Source: Granulosicoccus sp964435305 (GTDB taxonomy: Bacteria > Pseudomonadota > Gammaproteobacteria > Granulosicoccales > Granulosicoccaceae). Taken from it: DNA of 13,959 nt. Location: contig CAYSZH010000122.1 in assembly GCA_964435305.1 (NCBI GenBank), forward strand, positions 1 to 13,959, given 5' to 3'. How positions within the stretch are numbered: the stretch's first letter is position 1; each line of letters starts with the position of its first letter. The notes under the pieces are model-generated. The model was not told where the DNA came from and searched no databases. It saw only the letters and a program-made list of their open reading frames with translations. Shown piece after piece: positions 6,957-13,959 of the stretch. The translations under genes were made by a program, and so were the position numbers.

Positions 6957-7625
6957 CTAGTAACCGGCCTTAGCTACTTGAGATTGATCTATCGTGTTTT
7001 GCAAAATTTGTTTGTACGACTCAACGGAGCGAGAACCGTTGACGACTAAATCATCGTTGAATATCAAAGTCGGCACAGCCGAAATACCGATCGCAGTCCA
7101 ATGCGAGGCTTTATTAGAAATTCGTTCCTGAGCCGCCTGGTTATCCAACACTTCCGATAGATTGGGAATGACGATTCCCAGGCTGTTAAGCTCTTCTGCA
7201 AGCACTGTTCTACTTGAGATGTCTTTTTGCTCGGTAAAATAGGCCGTGAATAATCTCGCCTTAAATTCGGTTTGCTTAGCGGAGCCATGTAAGTAGTCCA
7301 ACAAGGTGTGGGCATCGCGAGTATTCACGACACGCGTCTCGTCTGTGAAGTTGAAGGTAAACCCGGCTTCATTCCCAAGTTGGGTAATATTGGCTCGGTT
7401 TAGATCGCCTTCCTGTTTTGTTCTTCCATATTTTCTCGTGCCGTAATCGTAGATATTCTCGCCTTCTGAGGGCATATCAGGATTCAGGAAGAACGGCTGC
7501 CATTCAATCTCAATGTCATCTTGTAAACCCAGCTCTGTGATTGCCTGTTGAAGCCGCGTATATCCTATAGCGCACCATGGGCAAACAGCGTCGGAAATGA
7601 AATTTATCTTTACTTTTTCAATCAT
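6957..7625 (-). CDS. DsbA-family oxidoreductase, FrnE-like
   Basis: A 222-residue thioredoxin-fold protein with an inserted helical domain, as in FrnE and 2-hydroxychromene-2-carboxylate isomerase-like proteins. The redox motif CPWC occurs near the N-terminus (SDAVCPWCAIG, residues 15-18). The family's PFFLNPDMP segment follows the next strand, and the cis-proline loop ISAVPTLIF lies near residue 185. There is no signal peptide, so it probably acts in the cytoplasm, as FrnE does, rather than as a periplasmic disulfide donor. FrnE proteins have been linked to thiol redox and oxidative-stress tolerance; the substrate here is unknown. ATG at 7623-7625 has a good AAGGTG site five bases away. It is the promoter-proximal gene of the leftward pair and diverges from a LysR regulator, which probably controls it. 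Confidence 0.88.
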   Translation of the reverse strand: MIEKVKINFISDAVCPWCAIGYTRLQQAITELGLQDDIEIEWQPFFLNPDMPSEGENIYDYGTRKYGRTKQEGDLNRANITQLGNEAGFTFNFTDETRVVNTRDAHTLLDYLHGSAKQTEFKARLFTAYFTEQKDISSRTVLAEELNSLGIVIPNLSEVLDNQAAQERISNKASHWTAIGISAVPTLIFNDDLVVNGSRSVESYKQILQNTIDQSQVAKAGY

Positions 7626-7671
7626 GTATACACCTTGTTTTTTGGGTCATTGTTAATTGCTGATGGCAGCT

Positions 7672-7699
7672 ATTATGGGTGAAGTTTTTCACTTGATAA
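7672..7699 (-). promoter_or_regulatory. Candidate promoter of the FrnE-type gene with palindrome between -35 and -10
   Basis: On the minus strand TTATCA (7694-7699) and CATAAT (7672-7677) are separated by 16 bases. The perfect repeat GTGAA-N4-TTCAC (7679-7692) lies between the boxes, where a bound protein would affect RNA polymerase. The -35 box matches only four of six positions. Confidence 0.4.
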
Positions 7700-7707
7700 T
7701 CACCGGT

Positions 7708-7730
7708 TTTCACCTAATATTGTGGTGAAA
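7708..7730. promoter_or_regulatory. Candidate LysR-type operator TTTCACC-N9-GGTGAAA
   Basis: A perfect 7-bp inverted repeat with a 9-base spacer contains the T-N11-A spacing typical of LysR-family sites. It is centred about 50-55 bases upstream of the expected FrnE transcription start and lies between the divergent genes, the usual place for the recognition site of an adjacent LysR regulator. Confidence 0.5.
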
Positions 7731-7769
7731 TAATCTACAATAAGGATTCGGCAGGCGGAAGAGCCGTGG

Positions 7770-7788
7770 AGTGATGACTGAAATCACT
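7770..7788. promoter_or_regulatory. Second operator-like inverted repeat AGTGAT-N7-ATCACT
   Basis: A perfect 6-bp inverted repeat sharing the TCAC core with the site at 7708-7730 and lying nearer the LysR gene. It is a candidate for autoregulation. Confidence 0.35.
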
Positions 7789-7869
7789 GGTTTTTGCCGT
7801 GATTAGTTTGTTTTCGGGAATAATCTGTTTTTAATAGCGTCTAAAAATCACCACAATAGCAGTAGAGCT

Positions 7870-7877
7870 GGAGGAGG
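7870..7877 (+). promoter_or_regulatory. Strong ribosome binding site GGAGGAGG fixing the GTG start of the LysR gene
   Basis: GGAGGAGG lies six bases before GTG at 7884-7886, and the LysR-family N-terminus starts exactly there. Confidence 0.75.
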
Positions 7878-7883
7878 TTATTC

Positions 7884-8831
7884 GTGGATATTGCAACCAG
7901 ACTGGACATGTTTCTTGATGTCGTCAGGCATGGCTCTTTCACGAAAGCAGCCGATTTAAGGCTTATGGATAAATCGGCGCTGTCCAAGCAAATCAAAGTG
8001 CTGGAGAGTGAGTTGGGTATCCGGTTGCTTAATCGCTCGACTCGCTCCCTCTCGCTGACAGAGGCTGGGGGCGAGGTGTTAAAACAGGCAGAATCTGTCA
8101 GACAGACCATCTCTGATATACACCGCATTGCGGAATCTTTCCAAGGGAGCCCTAAAGGGCTTCTGAGAATAACGAGCCCGACCTTGTTTGGTAAATTATA
8201 TGTTCAGAAAGCGATTCATCTATTTATGGATAGATACCCTGATGCAGATATCCAGTTGGTTCTTAGCAATGACATACTGAACGTAATCGATGATAGATAT
8301 GATATTGCTTTTCGAATTGGTGACATACAGGACTCAAATCTGGTCGCTAGAAAATTAGCCAATAATAAAGTCGCCATATTGGCCTCAACATCGTTTATTG
8401 AACAATACGGGAAGCCGAATACACCTGAGGAGCTGGTGGCACTACCTGCTGTAATTTTCTCAAGTGGAGGGCTCATAGTGAATAAGATACCAATCGGAAG
8501 AGATCCCAAAATCGGAGAACTCAGACTTTGGGAACTTAAAGGGAGGTACAGAGTGAATGAGCAGGAACTTGTTCTCGATGCAGTGAAATCTGGACTCGGC
8601 TACGGTGTGCTCGCACTCTATATGTTAGGTGACAATATTAAAAAATATAACTTGGTTCCGCTGGTGACGAATTATGCTTTGCCCGAGTCGTTCGGCGCTG
8701 TATACGCAGTGTACCCTCATAGAAATCCAACACCGCTGGTAAATAAATTCCTTGAAACCCTCAGAGAAACGATAGGTGAAATTCCTGTTTGGGAAAGCTA
8801 TATCGACGATTTCGATGGCTACTACCAATAA
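7884..8831 (+). CDS. LysR-family transcriptional regulator
   Basis: A 315-residue regulator of standard LysR length. The N-terminal winged helix-turn-helix (about residues 1-60) reads DMFLDVVRHGSFTKAADLRLMDKSALSKQIKVLE followed by LGIRLLNRSTRSLSLTEAG, a typical LysR pattern. From about residue 90 (GLLRITSPTLFG) comes the periplasmic-binding-protein-like effector domain, with the conserved IQLVLSN, DIAFRIGDI, LANNKVAILASTSFIEQYGKP and VKSGLGYGVLALY segments. It resembles the large AaeR/DsdC-like subgroup that ends near LVNKFLETLRE. The GTG start is set by an excellent Shine-Dalgarno. Divergent placement from the FrnE and propeller genes makes these its likely targets; the inducer is unknown. 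An 8-bp inverted repeat follows 55 bases downstream. Confidence 0.93.
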   Translation: MDIATRLDMFLDVVRHGSFTKAADLRLMDKSALSKQIKVLESELGIRLLNRSTRSLSLTEAGGEVLKQAESVRQTISDIHRIAESFQGSPKGLLRITSPTLFGKLYVQKAIHLFMDRYPDADIQLVLSNDILNVIDDRYDIAFRIGDIQDSNLVARKLANNKVAILASTSFIEQYGKPNTPEELVALPAVIFSSGGLIVNKIPIGRDPKIGELRLWELKGRYRVNEQELVLDAVKSGLGYGVLALYMLGDNIKKYNLVPLVTNYALPESFGAVYAVYPHRNPTPLVNKFLETLRETIGEIPVWESYIDDFDGYYQ

Positions 8832-8886
8832 ATATATTCATAATTTTATTACCGTTATTTGCCCGTTGGGGACAGCATCGTGCGCT

Positions 8887-8916
8887 AAAACTGAAGCCGT
8901 ATTCCGCATCAGTTTT
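8887..8916 (+). terminator. Possible terminator after the LysR gene
   Basis: AAAACTGA-N14-TCAGTTTT forms a perfect 8-bp A/T-rich stem with a large loop. Its last four bases are T. The loop is big and there is no extra U-tract, so this is a weak terminator candidate. Confidence 0.35.
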
Positions 8917-9244
8917 CATCCATTTAAGTAATTGATATTAATACATATTTTGACCCATCTGTGCGATGCTGAAAAATTTTGAATGGTCCGCTTGGGCTTG
9001 AAAATAGACCTTTCGCAGTGTCAATTCTATGGATCAATGCTGCACCTTTTGGTATTGTCGCCAGCGGAAGACCGAGTCGGCCAAGACCCTTACATATAAC
9101 GTGGTATCGGTATCTTGTTCCAGGCTCGTCCCGAAAAATCCAGGCGCCAATATCCTCCCGTGCGTCCTAATCCTCAGTTTGCACATAAGCCAATGTCCTA
9201 TACGCGTCACCCGCCCTCAATCGCCTGGTTCACCGGCAAGGATT
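8917..9244. other. Unassigned gap containing a GC-richer block (about 8971-9240)
   Basis: This part of the gap between the LysR gene and fadB has no gene I can recognise. It changes from A/T-rich sequence (to about 8970) to a visibly GC-richer block of about 270 bases and back. Short frames are open on both strands across the block (for example plus strand 8979-9170, without a ribosome binding site), but none resembles a known domain. It may be a remnant of a mobile or repeated element, or an unannotated RNA. Confidence 0.4.
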
Positions 9245-9268
9245 GTTCAATTGTGTAGTAAATTGAAC
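9245..9268. promoter_or_regulatory. Operator-like inverted repeat GTTCAATT-N8-AATTGAAC upstream of fadB
   Basis: A perfect 8-bp inverted repeat, centred about 106 bases before the fadB start codon and about 80 bases before its predicted transcription start. Its size suits a dimeric regulator. Fatty acid regulators of the TetR (PsrA) or GntR (FadR) type are natural candidates, but I cannot match the sequence to a specific consensus with confidence. Confidence 0.45.
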
Positions 9269-9304
9269 GTTAATCAGTATGATGTACTAAGTTGCTGTAC
9301 TCAG

Positions 9305-9333
9305 CTGTCATTAACAGACTGTGTGATTATGAT
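9305..9333 (+). promoter_or_regulatory. Sigma-70 promoter of fadBA
   Basis: CTGTCA (9305-9310) and TATGAT (9328-9333) are separated by exactly 17 bases, matching the consensus at four and five of six positions. Transcription would start near 9340, giving a leader of about 23 bases that contains the GGAG ribosome binding site at 9351-9354. Confidence 0.55.
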
Positions 9334-9340
9334 TACACAG
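9319..9340. promoter_or_regulatory. 22-bp imperfect palindrome over the fadBA -10 box
   Basis: The half-site CTGTGTGATTA is mirrored with two mismatches. The palindrome covers the predicted -10 box and start point, the position expected of a repressor operator. It also contains TGTGA-N6-TTACA, one base from the CRP-type consensus. CRP or Vfr bound here would repress rather than activate. Confidence 0.5.
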
Positions 9341-9362
9341 AATCACCAACGGAGCCCCATTT

Positions 9363-11528
9363 ATGCTGTTTTCAGGCAACGCATTTACTCTGGAGAAAAA
9401 GGCAAGCACGCTTGAGCTTTGCTTTGACAGTAAAAGCGACAAAATGAACGTTCTCAACCGAGCGGCTTTGGCTGAGCTTGGTGAGTTGCTTCCGATTTTG
9501 GAGGCTCAGACTGATGCCGATGGCTTAATTATTATTAGTGGGAAGTCAGCATTTATTGCAGGGGCCGACATTACTGAGTTTCTGGGTTATTTCAGCGCAC
9601 CGGATGCTGAATTAGCCAGCATGCTCGATAACGTCAACAGTATGTTCAACCGAATCGAGGATTTACCATACCCGACCGTATGCACTATCGTCGGCGATGC
9701 GCAAGGCGGTGGATTTGAAATCTGTCTTGCTACAGATTTTCGAATCGCAGCGACAAATGCCCGTTTGGCTTTACCTGAAGTGAAGCTTGGCATCATGCCT
9801 GGCTGGGGAGGATCGGTCCGCTTGCCAAGGCTAATTGGTGTTGATAACGCGGTGGAGTGGATGTGTACTGGCTCGATTAAAAAAGCGCCGGCGGCATTAA
9901 CTGATGGTGCTGTGGATGCGGTAGTGCCTTTAGAGTCGCTTCGTGATGCTGCCGAATCGGTCATAGCGCAATGTAAAGCTGGCAAGTTTGACATTGAAGA
10001 ACGCCGAGCACTAAAGAAGAGCCCCTTGATGTTGTCACCGCTGGAAATGGCCATGTCGTTTGAATCGGCCAAAGGCGTTGTGGGTGCCAAGGCAGGGCCA
10101 CATTACCCGTCACCGTTAACCATCATTGCTACAGTAGAAGCGCATGCAGGATTATCGCGCGATGAAGCGCTACCGCACGAGTCCAAGAGTTTTGTAAAAC
10201 TTGCCAAAACGGATGTAGCCGAGTCCTTGGTGGGAATATTCTTAAAAGACCAAAACCTTAAACGAATTATCAAAAACTACTCGGCCGATGCAATGCCAGT
10301 TGAGCAAAGCGCTGTGTTGGGTGCCGGCATCATGGGCGGTGGTGTTGCCTATCAATCGGCCTCGAATGGTGTGCCTATTGTGATGAAGGACATTCGTCAG
10401 GAAGCCATTGATGATGGCCTTGAGGAAGCTACCAAACTGCTTAAAGGCCAAATAAAACGTGGTCGTATGAAACCTGAAGGCATGGCAGATGTGCTCAATG
10501 CCATTCAACCCGCTTTAAGCTATGGCGAATTTAACGATGTCGATTTGGTGGTAGAAGCGGTTGTCGAAAACCCAAAAATAAAACAAGCGGTGCTGGCAGA
10601 AGTTGAAGGTGAGGTTACAGACGACACCATTATCACCACCAACACCTCCACAATCTCGGTCAATTTGCTTGCCAGTGCATTAAAACGCCCCGAAAATTTT
10701 TGTGGCATGCACTTTTTTAACCCGGTACACCGCATGCCTTTGGTTGAAGTGATTCGAGCAGAAAAATCATCAAAAAAAGCGATAGCCACAACGGTTGCAT
10801 ACGCCAAAGCGTTGAAGAAAACACCTATAGTGGTTAATGACTGTCCAGGTTTTTTAGTCAACCGAATCTTATTTGCCTATTTTAGTGGTTTTGATAAGTT
10901 GATCGCCGATGGTGGGAATCCTGCCGTAATCGACAAAGTCATGGAGAAGTACGGCTGGCCCATGGGCCCTGCGTATTTACTTGATGTTGTTGGATTGGAT
11001 ACCGGCAAGCATGCCGCCGCTGTAGTGGCTGAAGGTTTTCCTGATCGAATGTCCTCGGGTGAGGGAAGTGTCATCGATGCAATGTTTAACGCTGAGCGCT
11101 TTGGTCAGAAAAACGGTGTCGGGTTTTATCGCTACGAAATGGATAAACGCGGTAAGCCGAAAAAATTGCCAGACCCTGCGGCAGAAGCGGTTGTTAAGTC
11201 TGTGCAAAGCACTCAAAAAGAATTTGAAGCGCAGGAGATCATTGAGCGTTTGATGATCCCCATGTGCATAGAAACGGCGCGCTGTGTAGAAGACAACATT
11301 GTTGATTCTCCTGCTGAGGCTGATATGGGATTGGTGTACGGCGTTGGTTTTCCACCTTTCAGAGGCGGTGCTTTGCATCATGTCGATAAAATGGGCCTGG
11401 CAAAATTTTGTGAGCGCAGCGATAACTACGCCGAACTTGGACCGCTCTATCAACCAACACCAACCATGCGAGAAATGGCCTCCAATGGCTCTCGTTTTTA
11501 TCCAACTGCTGGAGGAGAAAAGGCATGA
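9363..11528 (+). CDS. fadB: Fatty acid oxidation complex alpha subunit (enoyl-CoA hydratase / 3-hydroxyacyl-CoA dehydrogenase)
   Basis: The 721-residue multifunctional protein (E. coli FadB has 729) hydrates trans-2-enoyl-CoA and oxidises L-3-hydroxyacyl-CoA with NAD+ in aerobic beta-oxidation, as the alpha part of the alpha2beta2 complex with FadA in the cytoplasm. The N-terminal crotonase domain has the oxyanion-hole segment AFIAGADITEF and the catalytic glutamates Glu119 (GGGFEICLA) and Glu139 (LALPEVKLG), at the same numbers as in E. coli. From about residue 316 the dehydrogenase domain shows the Rossmann motif GAGIMGGG (from 320) and catalytic His450 in MHFFNPVHRMPLVE, then NDCPGFLVNRIL and a C-terminal helical domain with YGVGFPPFRGGALHH. 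ATG at 9363 has GGAG eight bases upstream. It overlaps fadA by four bases (ATGA). Confidence 0.97.
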   Translation: MLFSGNAFTLEKKASTLELCFDSKSDKMNVLNRAALAELGELLPILEAQTDADGLIIISGKSAFIAGADITEFLGYFSAPDAELASMLDNVNSMFNRIEDLPYPTVCTIVGDAQGGGFEICLATDFRIAATNARLALPEVKLGIMPGWGGSVRLPRLIGVDNAVEWMCTGSIKKAPAALTDGAVDAVVPLESLRDAAESVIAQCKAGKFDIEERRALKKSPLMLSPLEMAMSFESAKGVVGAKAGPHYPSPLTIIATVEAHAGLSRDEALPHESKSFVKLAKTDVAESLVGIFLKDQNLKRIIKNYSADAMPVEQSAVLGAGIMGGGVAYQSASNGVPIVMKDIRQEAIDDGLEEATKLLKGQIKRGRMKPEGMADVLNAIQPALSYGEFNDVDLVVEAVVENPKIKQAVLAEVEGEVTDDTIITTNTSTISVNLLASALKRPENFCGMHFFNPVHRMPLVEVIRAEKSSKKAIATTVAYAKALKKTPIVVNDCPGFLVNRILFAYFSGFDKLIADGGNPAVIDKVMEKYGWPMGPAYLLDVVGLDTGKHAAAVVAEGFPDRMSSGEGSVIDAMFNAERFGQKNGVGFYRYEMDKRGKPKKLPDPAAEAVVKSVQSTQKEFEAQEIIERLMIPMCIETARCVEDNIVDSPAEADMGLVYGVGFPPFRGGALHHVDKMGLAKFCERSDNYAELGPLYQPTPTMREMASNGSRFYPTAGGEKA

Positions 11529-12703
11529 GCTTTGATGATAAAGATGTCGTGATAATCGACGGTGTGCGTTCACCCATGTGCCGATCAAAAGGCGGTGGTT
11601 TTAAAAACGTACGGGCTGAAAACCTTTCGGCTGCTTTAGTTGAAGCATTATACGAGCGCAATCCAAATGCTGATAAAGCCGATGTAGAAGATGTTGTCTG
11701 GGGATGTGTTAATCAGACGCTGGAGCAGGGCTTTAACGTGGCACGTGCAGTGGGGCTAATGGCAGGCATTCCAAAGTCGGCTGGTGCGCAAACAGTAAGC
11801 CGCTTATGCGGTTCTTCTATGAGTGCATTGCACATAGCCGCGCAGGGCATCATGACAGACTATGGCGATGTCTTTGTCGTGGGTGGCGTTGAGCATATGC
11901 AGCACGTGCCCATGATGCATGGTGTTGACCTTAACCCTGCGATGAGTAAGTACATGGCCAAAGGCTCCATGATGATGGGTTTGACCGCCGAGATGCTCAG
12001 TAAACTGCACAAGGTTTCGCGCGAGGAACAAGATGAATTTGCCTTACGCTCCCATAAACGCGCTTTTGCTGCGATGAAAGAGGGTCGCTTCGCCAACGAG
12101 ATTGTGCCAATCGAAGGCCATGACGAAAACGGCATGCTTAAGCTGATCGAACACGATGAAGTGATTCGAGAAGACGCATCCTTAGAAGCACTGGCAGGTT
12201 TGCGTCCAGCATTTGTGCCGGTAACGGGAACGGTAACAGCGGGTTCCTCGTCAGCCATTTCTGATGGCGCGTCGGCTATGTTGGTCATGTCCGGTGCCAA
12301 AGCAAAAGCGTCTAAGCTAGAGCCCATTGCAAAAATACGCAGCATGGCGGTAAGTGGTTGTGATCCTGCCACCATGGGCTATGGCCCGGTACCCGCATCG
12401 AAAAAAGCATTGAAACGTGCTGGCATGGATGTTAAAGATCTTGACTTTGTAGAACTTAATGAGGCGTTTGCCGCGCAGTCTATCCCGGTGTTAAAAGATC
12501 TTGGCTTGCTTGACGACATGGATGATAAAGTGAATCTGAATGGTGGTGCTATAGCACTAGGCCATCCGCTGGGTTGTTCAGGTACACGTATTTGTACAAC
12601 TTTATTGAATGTAATGGAGCAAAACGATGGTGAGCTTGGCCTTGCGACAATGTGCATTGGCATGGGGCAGGGCGTTGCCACTGTATTTGAAAGGCTTAAC
12701 TAG
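11525..12703 (+). CDS. fadA: 3-ketoacyl-CoA thiolase (fatty acid oxidation complex beta subunit)
   Basis: Cleaves 3-ketoacyl-CoA with CoA to acetyl-CoA and a shortened acyl-CoA, the last step of each beta-oxidation round, in complex with FadB. The 392 residues (E. coli FadA has 387) carry the nucleophilic Cys95 in SRLCGSSMSALH, the NEAFAAQ motif, the catalytic His347 in GGAIALGHPLGCSGTR and the second active-site Cys377 in MCIGMGQG. The MGLTAEMLSKLHKVSREEQDEFALRSH region is typical of degradative thiolases. Start ATG at 11525 overlaps the fadB stop, with GGAGG at 11511-11515 inside the fadB end, so translation is probably coupled. The order fadB then fadA is the standard operon arrangement. 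Confidence 0.97.
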   Translation: MSFDDKDVVIIDGVRSPMCRSKGGGFKNVRAENLSAALVEALYERNPNADKADVEDVVWGCVNQTLEQGFNVARAVGLMAGIPKSAGAQTVSRLCGSSMSALHIAAQGIMTDYGDVFVVGGVEHMQHVPMMHGVDLNPAMSKYMAKGSMMMGLTAEMLSKLHKVSREEQDEFALRSHKRAFAAMKEGRFANEIVPIEGHDENGMLKLIEHDEVIREDASLEALAGLRPAFVPVTGTVTAGSSSAISDGASAMLVMSGAKAKASKLEPIAKIRSMAVSGCDPATMGYGPVPASKKALKRAGMDVKDLDFVELNEAFAAQSIPVLKDLGLLDDMDDKVNLNGGAIALGHPLGCSGTRICTTLLNVMEQNDGELGLATMCIGMGQGVATVFERLN

Positions 12704-12760
12704 ATTGCCTAAATAGCAGGTGTTCGTTACAGCGTTTGCTCAACCGGCTTCGAGTAAAAA

Positions 12761-12786
12761 CCAGAAGGCCAATCCCGGCCTTCTGG
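12761..12786. terminator. Terminator hairpin between fadA and the leftward remnant
   Basis: A perfect 10-bp stem, CCAGAAGGCC / GGCCTTCTGG with a six-base loop, lies 57 bases after fadA. On the minus strand it is followed by TTTTTACT, a good intrinsic terminator for leftward transcription. On the plus strand only TT follows, so it stops fadBA transcripts less canonically. It probably serves convergent transcripts. Confidence 0.75.
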
Positions 12787-12798
12787 TTCGCGATCTGC

Positions 12799-12978
12799 TT
12801 AACGCACACTATGCATTTTTCCGTGTAGATAAGCCGAACAAAAAATACATCCCGCACCGACATCGGTAATCGTTAGATTGTTAAACTCCTCTTTTGCGTA
12901 TTCGATGGCTTCTGCTTTGGCAATGAATCCTGGGCTGGCTGTCAGCTGGGGTGCCGCGTTTTGATATTTGAGCCCAAA
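12799..12978 (-). pseudogene. Start-less 59-codon reading frame, probable 3' remnant of an unknown gene
   Basis: On the minus strand a frame between TAG (12979-12981) and TAA (12799-12801) encodes a protein-like sequence, SPGFIAKAEAIEYAKEEF followed by TITDVGAGCIFCSAYLHGK, with a CxxC pair. The only ATG is six codons from its end, and no ribosome binding site precedes an alternative start. It ends 13 bases before the hairpin that is a good leftward terminator, as the last part of a real gene would. I read it as the 3' end of a truncated or frameshifted gene. It might instead be a small gene with an unusual start, or non-coding. I do not recognise the family. Confidence 0.35.
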
Positions 12979-13021
12979 CTATTGGTGTTTGGTAGGTCAA
13001 AATTACTGATTTAATTTCCTT

Positions 13022-13959
<938 letters not shown>

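Noticed and set aside
9058..9065. TCGCCAGC, identical to the end of the tRNA-Thr acceptor region, as a possible second attachment site for an island 5682-9057
   Set aside because: Only eight bases match and the flanks differ at once. A real attachment repeat after a tRNA usually spans more of the T-arm and acceptor stem.
8979..9415. Two overlapping plus-strand open frames before fadB as genes
   Set aside because: No ribosome binding site, composition rich in Ser/Arg/Pro/Cys unlike a folded protein, no family resemblance, and the longer one runs into the fadB coding start.
9587..10090. Long minus-strand frames inside fadB and fadA
   Set aside because: They are antisense shadows of strongly conserved coding sequence with all catalytic residues in place on the plus strand.

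Overview
The window looks like part of a gammaproteobacterial chromosome, probably from a marine or environmental lineage. The evidence is a GlnRS close to the E. coli type, the birA-coaX-tRNA-Thr(UGU) order (compare birA-coaA-thrU in E. coli), an E. coli-type fadBA operon with catalytic residues at the E. coli positions, and a secreted phosphatase with a Pro-Glu repeat linker of the kind common in marine polysaccharide degraders. I do not assign a genus.

Layout: (1) 1-2056, minus strand: a nitroreductase, a secreted lytic transglycosylase, and the N-terminal 229 residues of glutaminyl-tRNA synthetase (glnS, running off the left edge). (2) 2099-5528, plus strand: a tight housekeeping run of an M61-type zinc aminopeptidase with a PDZ domain, a biotin-protein ligase without a DNA-binding domain, and a type III pantothenate kinase overlapping birA by four bases. 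(3) 5606-5681: tRNA-Thr(UGU) with its own promoter. (4) 5682-8831: an accessory-looking block. An exported beta-propeller-like protein and a cytoplasmic FrnE/DsbA-type oxidoreductase run leftwards; a LysR-type regulator diverges rightwards. The control region between them is dense in TCAC half-sites. (5) 8832-9362: a 531-base gap with an unexplained GC-richer block, followed by two strong inverted repeats and a promoter for fadB. (6) 9363-12703: fadB and fadA, translationally coupled, for fatty acid beta-oxidation. (7) 12704-13021: a bidirectional-looking terminator and a short start-less reading frame that looks like a gene remnant. (8) 13022-13959, minus strand: a metallophosphoesterase running off the right edge with a hexanucleotide repeat encoding (Pro-Glu)9.

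Functionally, BirA biotinylates the biotin carboxyl carrier protein of acetyl-CoA carboxylase, CoaX starts CoA synthesis and FadBA uses CoA thioesters, but fadBA is a separate transcription unit. The most interesting part is the FrnE / exported propeller / LysR cassette and its control region, placed just after the tRNA where conserved gene order breaks. I see no CRISPR array, intact insertion sequence, phage gene or obvious defence system, and nothing that can be firmly called a novel system.
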